A DNA stretch of 64,000 nt from the NCBI RefSeq assembly GCF_905147045.1, contig NC_065896.1:1513001-1577000 (forward strand), read 5' to 3'. Position numbers and translations under genes: made by a program. This document shows, piece by piece, positions 23,901-34,375 of this stretch. Source of the DNA: Nymphalis io. Taxonomy: Eukaryota; Arthropoda; Insecta; Lepidoptera; Nymphalidae. The notes under the pieces were generated by a model, which made no database searches, was not told the DNA's origin, and worked only from the letters and a program-made list of their open reading frames with translations. The number at the start of each line of letters is the position of its first letter. The stretch's first letter is position 1.

Positions 23901-26900
23901 TTGTTCGCTAGGGTACATACATCTTATCCTTAACAACTGAGACGTCTTTTCTTACAAAATAACACACCAGAATCGCTTTGAGAAATAAAGTTGAAATTGA
24001 TATTTTTTTAGAGTTTTTGTGATCAATAAATGTACGTCTAACAGAATTATGCCTTGGCGGGAAATCTTATAGCCAACTTCGCAAAATATATCGAAATTAG
24101 CCGGGTCGAAAAAGTTATTGGGAATAATATATACCCAATAACGAAAAAAGTTTTTCTGTCGAAATATACTCACTAGAACCCGGAGTCTAAAAAAGCACGT
24201 AAAGCCTGTCCTGCGAATGAACCCTATTAAGTCACGTTGGATTTGCCATTCGATTATGATAGAGAAGCAATACATAAATATATGATTGTTAGCATCTCTG
24301 TCTCAAATAAAACATTTATATATCTATATTAAAAGGCGAATTTTACCATTTTTTGATAAAGACGGTCGATGCTGCAGGCCGCCTCCAGGTTTGATACCTG
24401 GCGAATAGATGTGACACCGTGACATCCAACCTTCAGGGCCCATGTTGAATATAAAATTCTCCCATTGATGTTCTACCTAAACAAATAACAAAACGTTCAC
24501 ATAACTATCGGTACAGGTTTTATGTAAACATCAAGTACCGAGCTTACGACACTACTGGTTAACTAATTCTTTCAATGGTGGAAATGACCCTAATCTCGAC
24601 TATGACGTCATCCAAAGTCAAATACATGGCTGCTATTGCAAAATACGATGTCTTAGTTTCTTAATGTTTTATTTTTAGTGAGATTTAATTCCATATTTCA
24701 TTTGGTTTGGTTCGTATTTCTGAATATATCAAGAGATTGTTCAGTTAATAGGTAGGCTAATATTTGCTAATAGTTATTACAAAATGGAATAACTAATCAC
24801 AGTGATGCATATTTGAATTAATGTGTAACCAGAGTATGTGATATACTATAATTATATTAACAAACGTTAATTAATGTTGATATTAATTGTGAATAACCTT
24901 GGTAGCTGGTTTATTTTAACGTTACACACGTTTTCAATATAAGCTCGATAGCAAAAATCTTATTGTTTAATACACTAGCGATCACAATCTCGTTCGAGCG
25001 AAATATTAGAAAATATGTTTTACTAGCAACTATTTCGTACGGTGTATGTGATTTCTTATGGGTAGTACGGGTCTGAGGTAATGAAGGGTCCATTTCAACA
25101 CTTAATAGTTGAAATTTTCAAAAATCTTTTCCTAGCGGTTGCTAAAGTTATAAAATAAACTTATATTCCAAGTTTCAGTTTAAAACCCATTATTTATGGT
25201 GTGCCTTTAGTCAGCCTGTAAATGATGTCCCACTGCTGGTTTAAGGCCTCCTCAGCCTTTTTTTGAGAAGGTTTTGGAGCTTATACCACCACGCTGCTCA
25301 AATGCAGCTTGGTGGACTACAAATGTGGCAGAATTTAAGTGAAATTAGAGTCATGCAGGGATCTTCACGATGTCTTCCTTCACCGCCAAACACGAGATGA
25401 ATTATAACACAAATTAAACACATGAAAATTCAGTGGTGTTTGCCCGGGTTTGAACCCACAATCATCGGTTAAGATTTACGCCACTGGGCTTTCTCGGTTT
25501 ATATTGTATAGTTTAATTAAACGCAAATCTACTACCGTTTTGGAAAATAAGTTTTATTGAAATGAACCAACAATTAACTCTAGTTACATTTTTTATAAAA
25601 AAGATTACATCATCAGCTATATAAAATAATTCCTAACTCAATAAGTAATTTTGTATTCATGTATTGAGTAACAATAACTCCACAACAGAAACAACAGAAA
25701 CAAAAAAAAACATCTGAATCATGAGAAAACTTGGATCTTAAAAAGTTTCTGGATACGCATTATATATCGATGTAATAACTCTCTTTATATACAATAGTTA
25801 TTTAATTTGACCAAATATCTAAGGGCTTTTATTCCTTATTATTCTTACTTTATAAAATGAAACGAAGATATAATTATTAAAAGATTCTGTATTCAAACAA
25901 TATTGCAAATTTAGCTCGAATTCTTTCGTTGCATCCGTAGAAAATTAGCGGAATCCGATGAATTGCTATTTCCTTTTTACAATCTGATAAAACAGAACGG
26001 AAAAAAGATAAAAAATAACGATTATTTCTGTGAATTATCTTGTTTCCGTGATAGTCAGTTATCATAAATTAATACCCAAGTTGATATTTAAAATAGAATT
26101 GGAACATGGTTTAAAGGTTTTTGTAGAAAACAATACTCATTCGATGCTCGTCTAGATCGTAAAACAATGAAGACAGCTTTACGTTAATACGCTATTTTGA
26201 TTTGTGTCTCTGTGATCTTTCATTATTTTTAAGTTGCCTACAGACTTATTGTCCCTGTTGTTGATGTATTTTTTCTTTTGTATTGATTTGTTCTATTTTA
26301 TATGCCTGTATGATTTTTTCATTATACAAATGTAAATTGAATTCTAATTTTGTAACGTTTTGTGTAGACCTAACTTATGGTGTTTTCTATTTTACGGTTC
26401 TATTATTCTACGGTTTCTAAAAACGTTAAAATTTAGATATTATATTCACCGTCATCTTGTAAGTCATCTTGCTTACATATTAAAATATTTATATATGTAC
26501 TAACAATCAAACCATCAACTCGTTCAAGCATGTAGCATATGCCCAGGACACGTCTGCAGAACGAAGATCTTAGTAGTACTTGTGCATGACTTAACTGCAT
26601 ATCCATGACTGACATCTTACCACCATTTTCCTGGAAATTTATTTTTTTTATAATTTTTTATTAATCTACTCAATCTTAATGTTGTAACGATGAGTCTCAA
26701 CTATACGTAGTAGTATAGTGTATATATATATAAATAAAAAAAAAACGAAAAAAAAGCCTACTTTTTTATAAAATTGTGTAGTTTGTAAAGTATGAAAAAA
26801 TGTATACTTATTCAGCCGCTAACCGTATTACTAGACTTGTGATAAACATAAACTTTTCCTGTTGATCTTATAATCTTGCATTAATAAAAACGAACCTCCT

Positions 26901-29900
26901 ACCTATCTTTTAAAATATATCTACTTATTTTATATTTGTTATACGAAGAAAGATTGGCAAATGGATCAATTTACACCAAGGGAACTAAGATGTTATGTTT
27001 CTTGTGCCTGTAGATTTACTGCCAGTGAGCCAGAATACGAGAATACTAGGAATGATGTTTAGCGGTAGAATATATGATGAGTGGTTTGGGCTTGCAGTCC
27101 TACCACCAAAATAAATCAATCTAACATAAAATATATCTCAAATACTCATCTTGTTATAATCTCATCAAAATTTCATACGAGAAATTTTACTTCAATTTTA
27201 AAATCGACCAACGTCAAAAACTATCAGTGTTCTCTCGGATCTCGACAGGAACTTACGTCTATCCTATGAATACGAAATGTGCTGTTGTATGAAGTTGCAG
27301 AAAAATAAACACGGAGGAGAAAAGCTGTCTAGGGGCGAACCCACTTTTGTTACTTATTCGATCTTCGATAGTTGCTTGTCTTGTTATTTCGCTATCTGTC
27401 AGCAGCTTCGATATGTTGCGTTAGCTTGTTCGTATTTCCCCTTTGTTACATCTTATTGACTCCTAACTTAGATTCCAGCAGTGTTTAAATATAAATGAAC
27501 TTTCATGTATTATTTGGAATTTGTTGTTGTATTATATAAATGTTTAATTATTTTGTTACCGACTAATCTGCTTAATTCCAGTTTCTAAAACGCAGATCAA
27601 TTTGATTGGTTGGCGACACATTATGACGCAATAATCGTCACCTTACAAATTAATTGACTGAGTTAAAAGGTTACAAAATCTTATGTGTATTCTACCTAAA
27701 AGAACTGGTTAGAAACCAATCAATTCAACATCTTTCAGTTTTATTTTTGTATATTGTATTAATTTGTTATAAAAGTAACCATATATTGATTGACTACCAA
27801 ACTGTTTTTATGTACATGCCATTCAAAATAATATTTGTGTAATTATAATATTATTCTAAGAATGAAATTTACGCTTGAAAATATTGTCCTCCAGACCGAT
27901 TTCGGCCACGGCGGCCAATCTCAAGAGAGCCAACTACGCAGGAGATATTATAGCGTACAAGTGTGTGCGCAAACACAGGTGCACTCTCTATTCCCTAACT
28001 CTCATAATCCGATGGGACGGCAATCCGACACGACCGGAAAGAGTTCAGATGCAGGAGCAGCGGCTTTACGTGCTTTCCGAGACACAAGAGTGACACACTT
28101 CCAATTTCCAGAATTTTCGGCTCTGCGGCCTTATATCAAGGCACTAGAACAACGAGGCAGTCAAATATAAAAATATTTTCTAGACTTCGTTATAGAATCT
28201 GGAACCCAGGCCAAGGAAAGGAGAATTGACTCTGCAAAGTCGGAAACTAGATGTTATGAGATTACCTTGCTTTTTGTATTTATGCAATGTTTTTTACTGT
28301 TAAGTTCTTAAGTCTGACTTTAGGTGTTAGGCATCTCTTTGTTAGTGCAAAAATGCTTAGTAATATTTCATTTCAGTTCTATCAAATAATTTAAAAAATA
28401 AAATGGGCTTTAAAATATAGAGAATATGTCAATAATTTATCCCCTTACCTCAAATATAACCACTTCAGCATCCCAGCGTCGACTAGCCAGATCTTCAGCC
28501 CTGGTCCAGCCGTGTAGGTACTGTCTCGCTGACTTTGGTAATGGTTGAGTCTGATCATCGACCCATAACATATCAACCGTTGATTTTCCAGATGTTTTGC
28601 TAAGAAAATGACTTGCCCGGAAAGCAGCTGGACCCTTGCAAAAAAAGCTCCAATTAGAAAAAAAAATCATAAGTTATATTATAATAAAGTTGGTTGGTTA
28701 GACTAGACCAGACCTAGTCCTTACTCGATTTGCTTATGCCAATACAAATTTTTATTACAATACACATTAATATAACATTAGTCTGAGAATGATGACACTT
28801 TTGCAAAACAAAACATGATATGGCAAGGAGAAGAATTTAATAATTTGATTGCATTGTAACCTACCGACCTATTATATTATATATATAATAGGGAGGTAAA
28901 CGAGAAATTCTTTTCCTTCCTTACATTGCCAATGTGTGGCAAACAGTAGAATGTCGGGTTCCTCGTGCCTGTAGTTACACTGTGTTAAACTCAACGCTAC
29001 GACCAACGCGTATATAATTTAGAATAACCTGATATTTATTGAAGTTAATTTGATTATAAATTTTGTTTTAATGTCATTTAACTTCGTGATATGATTTTTA
29101 CAACTACCGACATTATAATGATTTAACTTTTGTATAAAAAGCGATGTATTTACAATGAACGATCATAATTATTGTTGAACTTGAACAGGGTGGTCACTCT
29201 GCCTCTTTAATGAATATTGTTTATAACAACACAACCCTTCTTTCACTATCCTGGCTCACCTTCTGTTTCATCTCAGAAGTGGGATCGGCCTATAAATATA
29301 TCAGGACCGTACATCTGGTCTTGAGAACTAAAAAAGGAAGTGATCCGTCTATATCATCTGAAGAAGAAGAAGAAATGTTGGCAAGAAAGAAAAATGAATC
29401 TGAGACAATGACTAAGTACTTTCACGGAATAATGTTATTACTTAAGAAATGCAAGATTAGTGGTGAAGATGTTTTATCCTGTATAATAAGAGGTGGATTG
29501 AAATGGTGAATTCGGCTAGAGAATTCCGCTAGAAGATCAACTTGGAGAAGAGGCCGCGCTGAAGGTGTTTCGTCGAATACTATTTCAAGTACACAAGAAC
29601 TAGCAGATACAAAACGCTGCTACACGTGTCGTCGAACGGGGCACGAGGCGAAGGATTATAAGGCGACAACGCGTTGCGAGTACTGTCATCGCTGGGGGCA
29701 CAGCATCGCGACGTGCTGGTTTTCTTCAAACGGTTCAAGCCAGCCCACACAAAAGGTCGGCACAGCATCGCGACGTGCTGGTTTTCTTCAAGCGGTTCAA
29801 GCCAGCTCACACAAAAGGTCAGCAACGTTTTACAAATTACCTACGATATTTTATTAGACTTATTTAAGAAAATTGCTTATGTATGGTTATGTATGGTATG

Positions 29901-31901
29901 ATAATTGCTTATGAAAGGTCACGGCTTAATCGCATATATACAGGCAGCAAATTAAATTTGCTTACCCTCGCAATAGCAAAAATTTTTTATTAAAACTACA
30001 ACTTCAACTCTCTGATATAATAATAAAAGGCTTTGGGAGCAGTCAATTACATTCTTTAGGTAAATGCGAGATAGAAGTAAATGTTGAAAATATTGTACTA
30101 ATGGACAAGTTGAGATATCATCTACCCGACATAGATTTAATAATAGGCCATAAGTTGATTAATCAAAATCATGTTAGCTTAGTGACCACCGCCGCATCTG
30201 TTTCGTTTTGCACGACAAATAAATTGAACATTGGCTTTATAGGTAATAATTTAGATTCAAATGACTTTACAAATAGTTTTCCTGTACTCTTAACTGAAAA
30301 TATTAATATAAAAAAAAATGTAATTATGCCTTCGTGTCCGTTAGAGTTATTGATTATTTATACACGGAGAACAAATCGTATTTGATACACGGGGTCTATT
30401 ACGAGTTAGGAGGTACATCTTATTACACACCAGAATGTATAATTAATTGTAAAGATTGTTTTATCAAAGTAATTAATGTATGAAATGATGAAATTTCGTG
30501 ATAAAGCGTCTGTGTGACAAAGAGCGTCTGTGTGACAAAGAGCGTCTGTGTGACAAAAAGCGTCTGTGTGACAAAAAGCGTCTGTGTGACAAAAAGCGTC
30601 TGTGTGACAAAAAGCGTCTGTGTGACAAACAGCGTCTATGTGACAAAGAGCGTCTGTGTGACAAAGAGCGTCTGTGTGACAAAGAGCGTCTGTGTGACAA
30701 AGAGCGTCTGTGTGACAAAGAGCGTCTGTGTGACTAAAGCGTCTGTGTGACTAAAAGCGTCTGTGTGACAAAAAGCGTCTGTGTGACAAAAAGCGTCTGT
30801 GTGACAAAAAGCGTCTGTGTGACAAAAAGCGTCTGTGTGACAAAAAGCGTCTGTGTGACTAAAAGCGTCTGTGTGACAAAGAGCGTCTGTGTGACAAAGA
30901 GCGTCTGTGTGACAAAGAGCGTCTGTGTGACAAAGAGCGTCTGTGTGACAAAGAGCGTCTGTGTGACTAAAGCGTCTGTGTGACTAAAAGCGTCTGTGTG
31001 ACAAAAAGCGTCTGTGTGACAAAAAGCGTCTGTGTGACAAAAAGCGTCTGTGTGACAAAAAGCGTCTGTGTGACAAAAAGCGTCTGTGTGACAAAAAGCG
31101 TCTGTGTGACAAAAAGCGTCTGTGTGACTAAAAGCGTCTGTGTGACTAAAAGCGTCTGTGTGACTAAAAGCGATATTTACAATGAACGGTCATAATTATT
31201 GTTGAACTTGAACAGGGTGGTCACTCTGCCTCTTTAATGAATATTGTTTATAACAACACAACACTTCTTTCGCTATCCTGGCTCACTGGCACACTCATGA
31301 TTCAAACCAGAACACAACAATACTAAATTTTGCTGTATGTCGTTTAAATATGTGTGGATATGTCGTTTAATACGTGGTTGAACAAAGCACTACTGTAAAG
31401 TTTATAGTAACGGCCTGTGAATGTCCCACTGCTGGGCTAAGGCCTCCTTGGTGGAATACACGTGGCAGAATTTCTGTGGAATTAGACATATGCTGGTTTC
31501 CTCACGATGTTTTTCTTCACCGTAAACCCACGAGCATTGGTTAAGATTCACGCGTTATTTCCACTGTTAGTTTATAATACTTATAATAAAAATGTGAATA
31601 AGCAGTTGTGACATAAGTTAACCATCATATCTGCCATATTATTTATCAAATGAAGTTAAATTTTTTGTAAGGCTATATTTATAATAAATAAGTATGTGAC
31701 CTAGGTTGGTTATGCGACAAATTGAATACTACAGCGTTACAGATATGAGCTACCGTGTAAAATATTTAAAAGTATATTTCTAACCATTCCCCAGGAATCT
31801 GGAGATATTTCGTTATCCCTGAACTCTCGAAACGGACATTCGGTTGGATCAGCTTGATACACGAGAATGCTCTGCCTAGTCATATCGCTTTTCTTGGACA
31901 T
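11506..31901 (-). CDS. Adgb: Androglobin, 28 coding exons, complete
   Basis: Coding exons in order (minus strand): 31785-31901, 28449-28634, 26505-26630, 24347-24476, 22773-22972, 21044-21170, 20728-20864, 20156-20300, 19091-19248, 18971-19015, 18800-18901, 18306-18691, 17608-17820, 17198-17498, 16871-17122, 16452-16795, 15622-15895, 14995-15168, 14665-14754, 14552-14598, 14345-14468, 14036-14244, 13771-13849, 13636-13672, 13480-13533, 12936-13056, 12359-12519, 11506-11627. They sum to 4461 nt (1486 residues plus stop), every intron is GT-AG and every phase joins. Domain order is that of androglobin: calpain-like protease region (about 125-340), globin helices C-H (about 650-760), IQ motif (849-859), globin helices A-B (about 876-910), then a long C-terminal part with a lysine-rich end. 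Vertebrate androglobin is about 1670 residues, expressed in testis and in ciliated cells; the insect role is not known to me. Exact ends of weak junctions (exons 3, 23) could shift by a few bases. Confidence 0.93.
11898..11933. repeat. (TA)n microsatellite
   Basis: About 17 TA units. Confidence 0.9.
12685..12905 (+). mobile_element. Old family B copy (Adgb intron 26)
   Basis: Weak full-length match: GGACTTTGAGCAAGCTC, GAAGGGTGAGAAAGCCAGT, TATTTCTTACACTGCCAATG. Confidence 0.65.
15190..15556 (+). mobile_element. Family A SINE split by a family B copy (Adgb intron 17)
   Basis: 15190-15345 is a family A body ending GAAATAAGCT; 15502-15556 resumes with TTCTCCAAAAAAGG and CCCAGCAATAGGACATT. The insert 15346-15501 is a 5'-truncated family B copy with a poly(A) end. 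Confidence 0.8.
15346..15501 (+). mobile_element. Family B retroposon inserted in a family A SINE
   Basis: AATTACGGACACAAGGG to CTATTCTATAAAAAAAAAA. The A-run marks the 3' end. Confidence 0.8.
16452..18691 (-). other. Adgb: Adgb exons 12-16: permuted globin with IQ motif
   Basis: Exon 12 (18306-18691) opens IHKFIKYINVLYFP, matching the conserved block just before the vertebrate globin. Exons 13-14 carry helices C to H: FLSNLGSVFSNW fits helix E, REFYRSYQPD helix F, SLLHWMFRQALQSLL helix G and PVEFRAVCTVLRKYF helix H. Exon 15 (16871-17122) carries a full IQ motif, IQAHWRGTWAR, at 849-859, a calmodulin-binding site in vertebrate androglobin. Exon 16 (16452-16795) supplies helices A-B after the IQ motif, which is the permuted order typical of the family, followed by AVYNNDTGEQMP, a strongly conserved block in androglobins. 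There is no histidine between residues 630 and 712. Confidence 0.85.
21666..21742 (-). mobile_element. Family A SINE, 3' end (Adgb intron 5)
   Basis: Antisense 3' end: CAGCCTGTGATTGTCCCACT then GCTGGGCTAAGGCCTC. Confidence 0.8.
22562..22597. repeat. 16-bp hairpin
   Basis: GTTAAAGGATAAACAA, loop CTTC, then its reverse complement. In Adgb intron 5. Confidence 0.9.
22662..22699. repeat. 11-bp hairpin
   Basis: GTCATTAGATA and its reverse complement, 16-nt loop. It lies 65 bp from the hairpin at 22562-22597. Confidence 0.8.
23128..23225 (+). mobile_element. CR1/Zenon-like LINE 3' tail (Adgb intron 4)
   Basis: ATTGCCTGGAAGAGATCGCT and GATAAGTCCACCTATTGTA match the 3' UTR of the LINE at 58330-60382. 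Confidence 0.75.
23540..23584. repeat. Perfect 22-bp palindrome
   Basis: Arms 23540-23561 and 23563-23584 (CAGATTCATATTCTTATAAA and on) with a single-base centre, in Adgb intron 4. Confidence 0.9.
25212..25500 (-). mobile_element. Family A SINE, full length (Adgb intron 3)
   Basis: Complete antisense copy from the 3' end (GTCCCACTGCTGG) to the tRNA-like head (GGGTTTGAACCCACAATC, CTTTCTCGG). Confidence 0.85.
26975..27112 (-). mobile_element. Family B fragment (Adgb intron 2)
   Basis: Antisense: GGGAACTAAGATGTTATGTT, CTTGTGCCTGTAGATTTAC, TTTAGCGGTAGAATATATGA, CAGTCCTACCACC. Confidence 0.7.
27887..28162 (-). mobile_element. Family D tRNA-derived SINE, internally deleted
   Basis: In Adgb intron 2. 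The body (CCGATTTCGGCCACGGCGGC, CAAACACAGGTGCACTCTC, CGATGGGACGGCAATCCGAC) and the head (CTGCCTCGTTGTTCTAGTGC on the minus strand) are present. The box B part found in the copy at 61165-61332 is deleted. Confidence 0.65.
28983..29270 (+). repeat. 5' LTR, 288 bp
   Basis: Matches the solo LTR at 44360-44648 along its whole length, in opposite orientation, and matches 31163-31282 over its last part. It has the usual TG...CA ends. Confidence 0.8.
29210..29830 (+). pseudogene. Gag remnant with CCHC zinc knuckles
   Basis: An acidic gag-like stretch (SSEEEEEMLARKKNESETMT, then YFHGIMLLLKKCKISGED) runs to a stop at 29507-29509. Two nucleocapsid-type knuckles follow in another frame at 29617-29716: CYTCRRTGH, whose last Cys is a Tyr, and CEYCHRWGHSIATC, which is complete. 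A 62-bp tandem duplication (29697-29758 and 29759-29820) starts within the second knuckle and shifts the frame. The gene is clearly dead. Confidence 0.7.
29985..30385 (+). pseudogene. Retropepsin remnant (C-terminal part)
   Basis: The frame reads GFGSSQLHSLGKCEIEV and then DIDLIIGHKLINQ, matching the second half of a Ty3/Gypsy aspartic protease, including the hydrophobic-hydrophobic-Gly block (LIIG) near its end. The active-site DTG half is not visible upstream. It is followed by a short tail and then the minisatellite. Confidence 0.6.
30498..31170. repeat. 18-bp minisatellite, about 37 units
   Basis: Tandem units of GCGTCTGTGTGACAAARA, with variants ending ACAAAGA, ACAAAAA and ACTAAAA, and occasional 17-bp units (at about 30735 and 30967). 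Higher-order order is visible: a run of G-type units, a short unit, a run of A-type units, then the same pattern again about 233 bp later. Because 18 is a multiple of three, several frames stay open, so the repetitive ORFs here are not genes. It abuts the 3' LTR remnant. Confidence 0.95.
31411..31555 (-). mobile_element. Family A SINE with internal deletions (Adgb intron 1)
   Basis: Antisense 3' end, then body (GTGGCAGAATTTC, CCTCACGATGTTTTTC), then part of the head (GGTTAAGATTCACGCG). Pieces between these are deleted. Confidence 0.75.
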
Positions 31902-32298
31902 TTTATTATTATATATACCATTAATTCGACAGTTATATTTTTATTTTAAACAAATTGTGTAGTACGAGTATCTTATTAGTTTTAATCAGTTTTGTGACAT
32001 TGACATTAATTATATTATTTTGAAATGAAACCTCTTTAATAGTTTTATTGAGGGTAATTTTATTTAATTCGTTTGGCTTAGTATAACTGCCTCTAGAATT
32101 ATTGCCTTCAACCTAAATATATCTGGTTCAGTTTTCGACCAGAGAATTGGATATTTCAATGCTGAATAATTTTTGTAACCATAATTGCACCAATAAAAAC
32201 CCTCTCAAAAAATAATGTTTTTAACCTAAATGTGACCTTTATATTTATAGTATTACAATATTTTTTTAGTAATATTCAAAATAAAAAACAGTAACAGT
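31902..32298. other. Upstream flank of Adgb
   Basis: AT-rich sequence between the Adgb start codon and the next SINE. It must hold the 5' UTR and core promoter if no untranslated exon lies further out. I see no convincing TATA box or initiator. Confidence 0.3.
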
Positions 32299-32595
32299 AA
32301 CAACCTGTTAATGTCCCACTGCTGGGCTAAGACCTCCTCTACCTTTTGAGGAGAAGGTTTGGAGCTTATTCTACCACGCTGCTCCAATGCGGGTTGGTAG
32401 AATACACATGTGACAGAATTTCAATGAAATTAGACACATGCAGGTTTCCTCACGATGTTTTCCTTCACCGTCAAGCACGAGATGAATTATTAACACAAAT
32501 TAAGCACATGAAAACTCAGTGGTACTTACCCGGGTTTGAACCCACGATCATCGGTTAAGATTCACGCGTTCTAACCACGAGGCCATCTCGACTTA
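32299..32595 (-). mobile_element. Family A SINE, full length
   Basis: Complete antisense copy from CAACCTGTTAATGTCCCACT to the head (GGGTTTGAACCCACGATC, GGCCATCTCG). Confidence 0.88.
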
Positions 32596-34084
32596 TATAT
32601 TCAAAATATTTATTACAAAATAAATAATTTTGATAAATTAAGACTTCTAATAATATTACGTTAATACCGTTTCTTATCGGGTGGTTATTTAAAGAATGCT
32701 GTGTCTTCTTCGTTTGAATGTCAAAACAATAATGGCAGATAGAAAAAAATCGTTTAACTAAACAGTCCTACCGTACAGTCATTTTAAAAATATATAAAAA
32801 TTAAAATTTATAAAAAATAAACTGTATCTAAGCAACGTTTGAACTATTTAAATGAATGACATAGACACATTACAGCAATTAAACAAATCGTAGGAATATA
32901 GATCTTGGAAAGCTGCTAGCTTCTAACACTAAACTACTATTACGCAATATTAAACCGACTTGAAGTTAGTTATTTATTATACATTAAAATTAAATAAAAA
33001 ATTAAAACAAATAGCTTTTAATCAAACTTGTATTTAATTTACGTTAGTCCTTTTTTGGAATAAAAATAAGTAAACGAATTTCCGTCTTTGACATGGCAAA
33101 ATCACAAACAAAATGTTAAAAGTTAATAAGATGAGCTTCTTGGGTTCTTTTGTCGAATCGAAACGATTGTTTACGTTGATGGTTATGCTTTTTCTTAATA
33201 TATCTTGTAAGTAACGAATCATTTTATTACTAGTTTTGTTTATAAAAAAATATTTTATGTATTTCTTAATATTACTTCACACTTATTAAAAAAACGAGGT
33301 AAATATAATAATATGAATCTACTTGTATCGAACCACAATATTAAATCTCGTCAATAACAAACACTGCCAATGCAACAAAGAAAAAGAAAATTGTCCGTCA
33401 ATAAATGTACTGAACTATTTCGTCCTTGTCTATTTATATATAGATGACAGGGATAAACAGTTTATATGGAAAAAATAACTCTGGGAGTGGTGACAATAAA
33501 ATATACTAATCATAGAAAGCTTATATAATTTTCAAGTGTAGGTTTTAGGCTGTAACATATACAGCTGTTTATTTAACTAATATTATTAAGCTACTAGAAT
33601 TGACAAATAATAATTTGTCCAAACACGAATAAGTTAAATGGAAACCAATCTATATCGCAGCGCATTGTATACTTGCGAAAGGTACTTTTGATTACGAATC
33701 AAAAATTTAAAAACAAGCCAGTTTACATTCTCTTTTAAAAATATTTTTCATTATGTACAGAAATATATTATTTATAAAATGCCAGTTGTCTGGGCCCGTA
33801 ACAAGTAGATATTATTTAATTATTTAACGCTAATTCCGCTGTGAGACTGAAAGTATTTAACTGTGCATAATTAAACTGAACATTGCTTGAAATGAAATTT
33901 GTATTTATTTTTTAGTACATTTTTTGTTCGATTTAAAGTAATAAGGTAATATATAATAATTATACGTCAGTAGAAGAGTTCACGCTTTTAACATCGCAAC
34001 ATTAAACAAAAAGTTTTCTAGTTAATCAAATAAACTTTATTCCTCCAAGATTCTTTATATGTATATCTTCCCTCTGAAATCCGT
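32596..34084. other. Intergenic, nothing seen
   Basis: AT-rich; short ORFs only. Confidence 0.5.
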
Positions 34085-34375
34085 AACAACCTGTGGATGT
34101 CCCACTGCTGGGCTAAAGGCCTCCTCTCCCTTTTTGAGGAGAAGGTTTGGAATTTATTCCACCACGTTGCTCCAGAGCATGTTGGTGGAATACACATGTG
34201 GCCGAATTTCAGTGAAATTAGACACATACCGGTTTCCTCACGATGTTTTCACCGTAAAGCAAGAGATGAATTATAATCACAAATTAATCACATGAAAATT
34301 CAGTGGTGCCTGCCCGGCTTTGAACCCACGATCATCGGTCAAGATTCACGCGTTCTTACCAATGGGTCATCTCTG
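34085..34375 (-). mobile_element. Family A SINE, full length
   Basis: Complete antisense copy with the head GAACCCACGATCATCGGTC. Confidence 0.88.

Larger units (their letters stand above)
20728..26630 (-). other. Adgb: Adgb exons 3-7: calpain-like domain
   Basis: Residues 102-341. Exon 3 holds CRRVLGICYML, which lines up with the calpain active-site block (LGDCWLL), placing a candidate catalytic Cys at 133. Exon 5 holds YLVRLFYLGAWRCVWVSDQ and then VVHLWPLLLCK, running on into exon 6 ALLKLA; these match the WxxVxVDDxLP and FWxxLLEKAxAKL blocks of calpains. Exon 6 holds ILHTLTGAMDL with the candidate His at 282. The Cys-His distance (149) is close to that of classical calpains (about 157). 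I do not see the Asn-Pro-Trp block expected shortly after the His. Catalysis is therefore uncertain. Confidence 0.8.
28983..31282 (+). mobile_element. Broken Ty3/Gypsy-like LTR element in Adgb intron 1
   Basis: The 5' LTR (28983-29270) begins TGTTAAACTC and ends TTCTGTTTCA. A remnant of the 3' LTR is at about 31163-31282; it keeps only the last 40 percent and its final bases are missing. Between them lie gag and protease remains and an 18-bp minisatellite. Reverse transcriptase, RNase H and integrase are absent. The element sits inside a minus-strand family B retroposon (28905-28982 and 31283-31340), flanked by the 4-bp duplication ACTG (28979-28982 and 31283-31286). Family assignment rests on the gag and protease remains and the 4-bp duplication. 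Confidence 0.75.
28905..31340 (-). mobile_element. Family B retroposon split by the LTR element
   Basis: 28905-28982 carries the antisense end (CTCGTGCCTGTAGTTACACTG), and 31283-31340 continues it (ACTGGCACACTCATG, then TTCAAACCAGAACACAACAA). Together they make a degenerate minus-strand copy; the middle is the LTR element. Confidence 0.7.
28449..31901 (-). other. Adgb: Adgb exons 1-2: start and N-terminal extension
   Basis: Exon 1 (31785-31901) opens at an ATG preceded by AATAATAAA and encodes 39 residues beginning MSKKSDMTRQ; its donor is GTTAGA. Exon 2 (28449-28634) adds 62 residues; its acceptor is a T-rich tract ending GCAAG and its donor is GTAAGG. Residues LPKSARQYLHGW resemble the start of vertebrate androglobin just before the calpain-like domain. 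The start is chosen because it is the only ATG in the open frame before the first good donor. Intron 1 is 3.15 kb and is mostly transposon sequence. Confidence 0.85.

Noticed and set aside
30498..31170. CRISPR-like array
   Set aside because: Units are directly adjacent with no spacers, in a eukaryotic intron.
30473..31195. Four overlapping ORFs of 71-81 codons with perfect hexapeptide repeats
   Set aside because: They are the translation of an 18-bp minisatellite, open in several frames on both strands.
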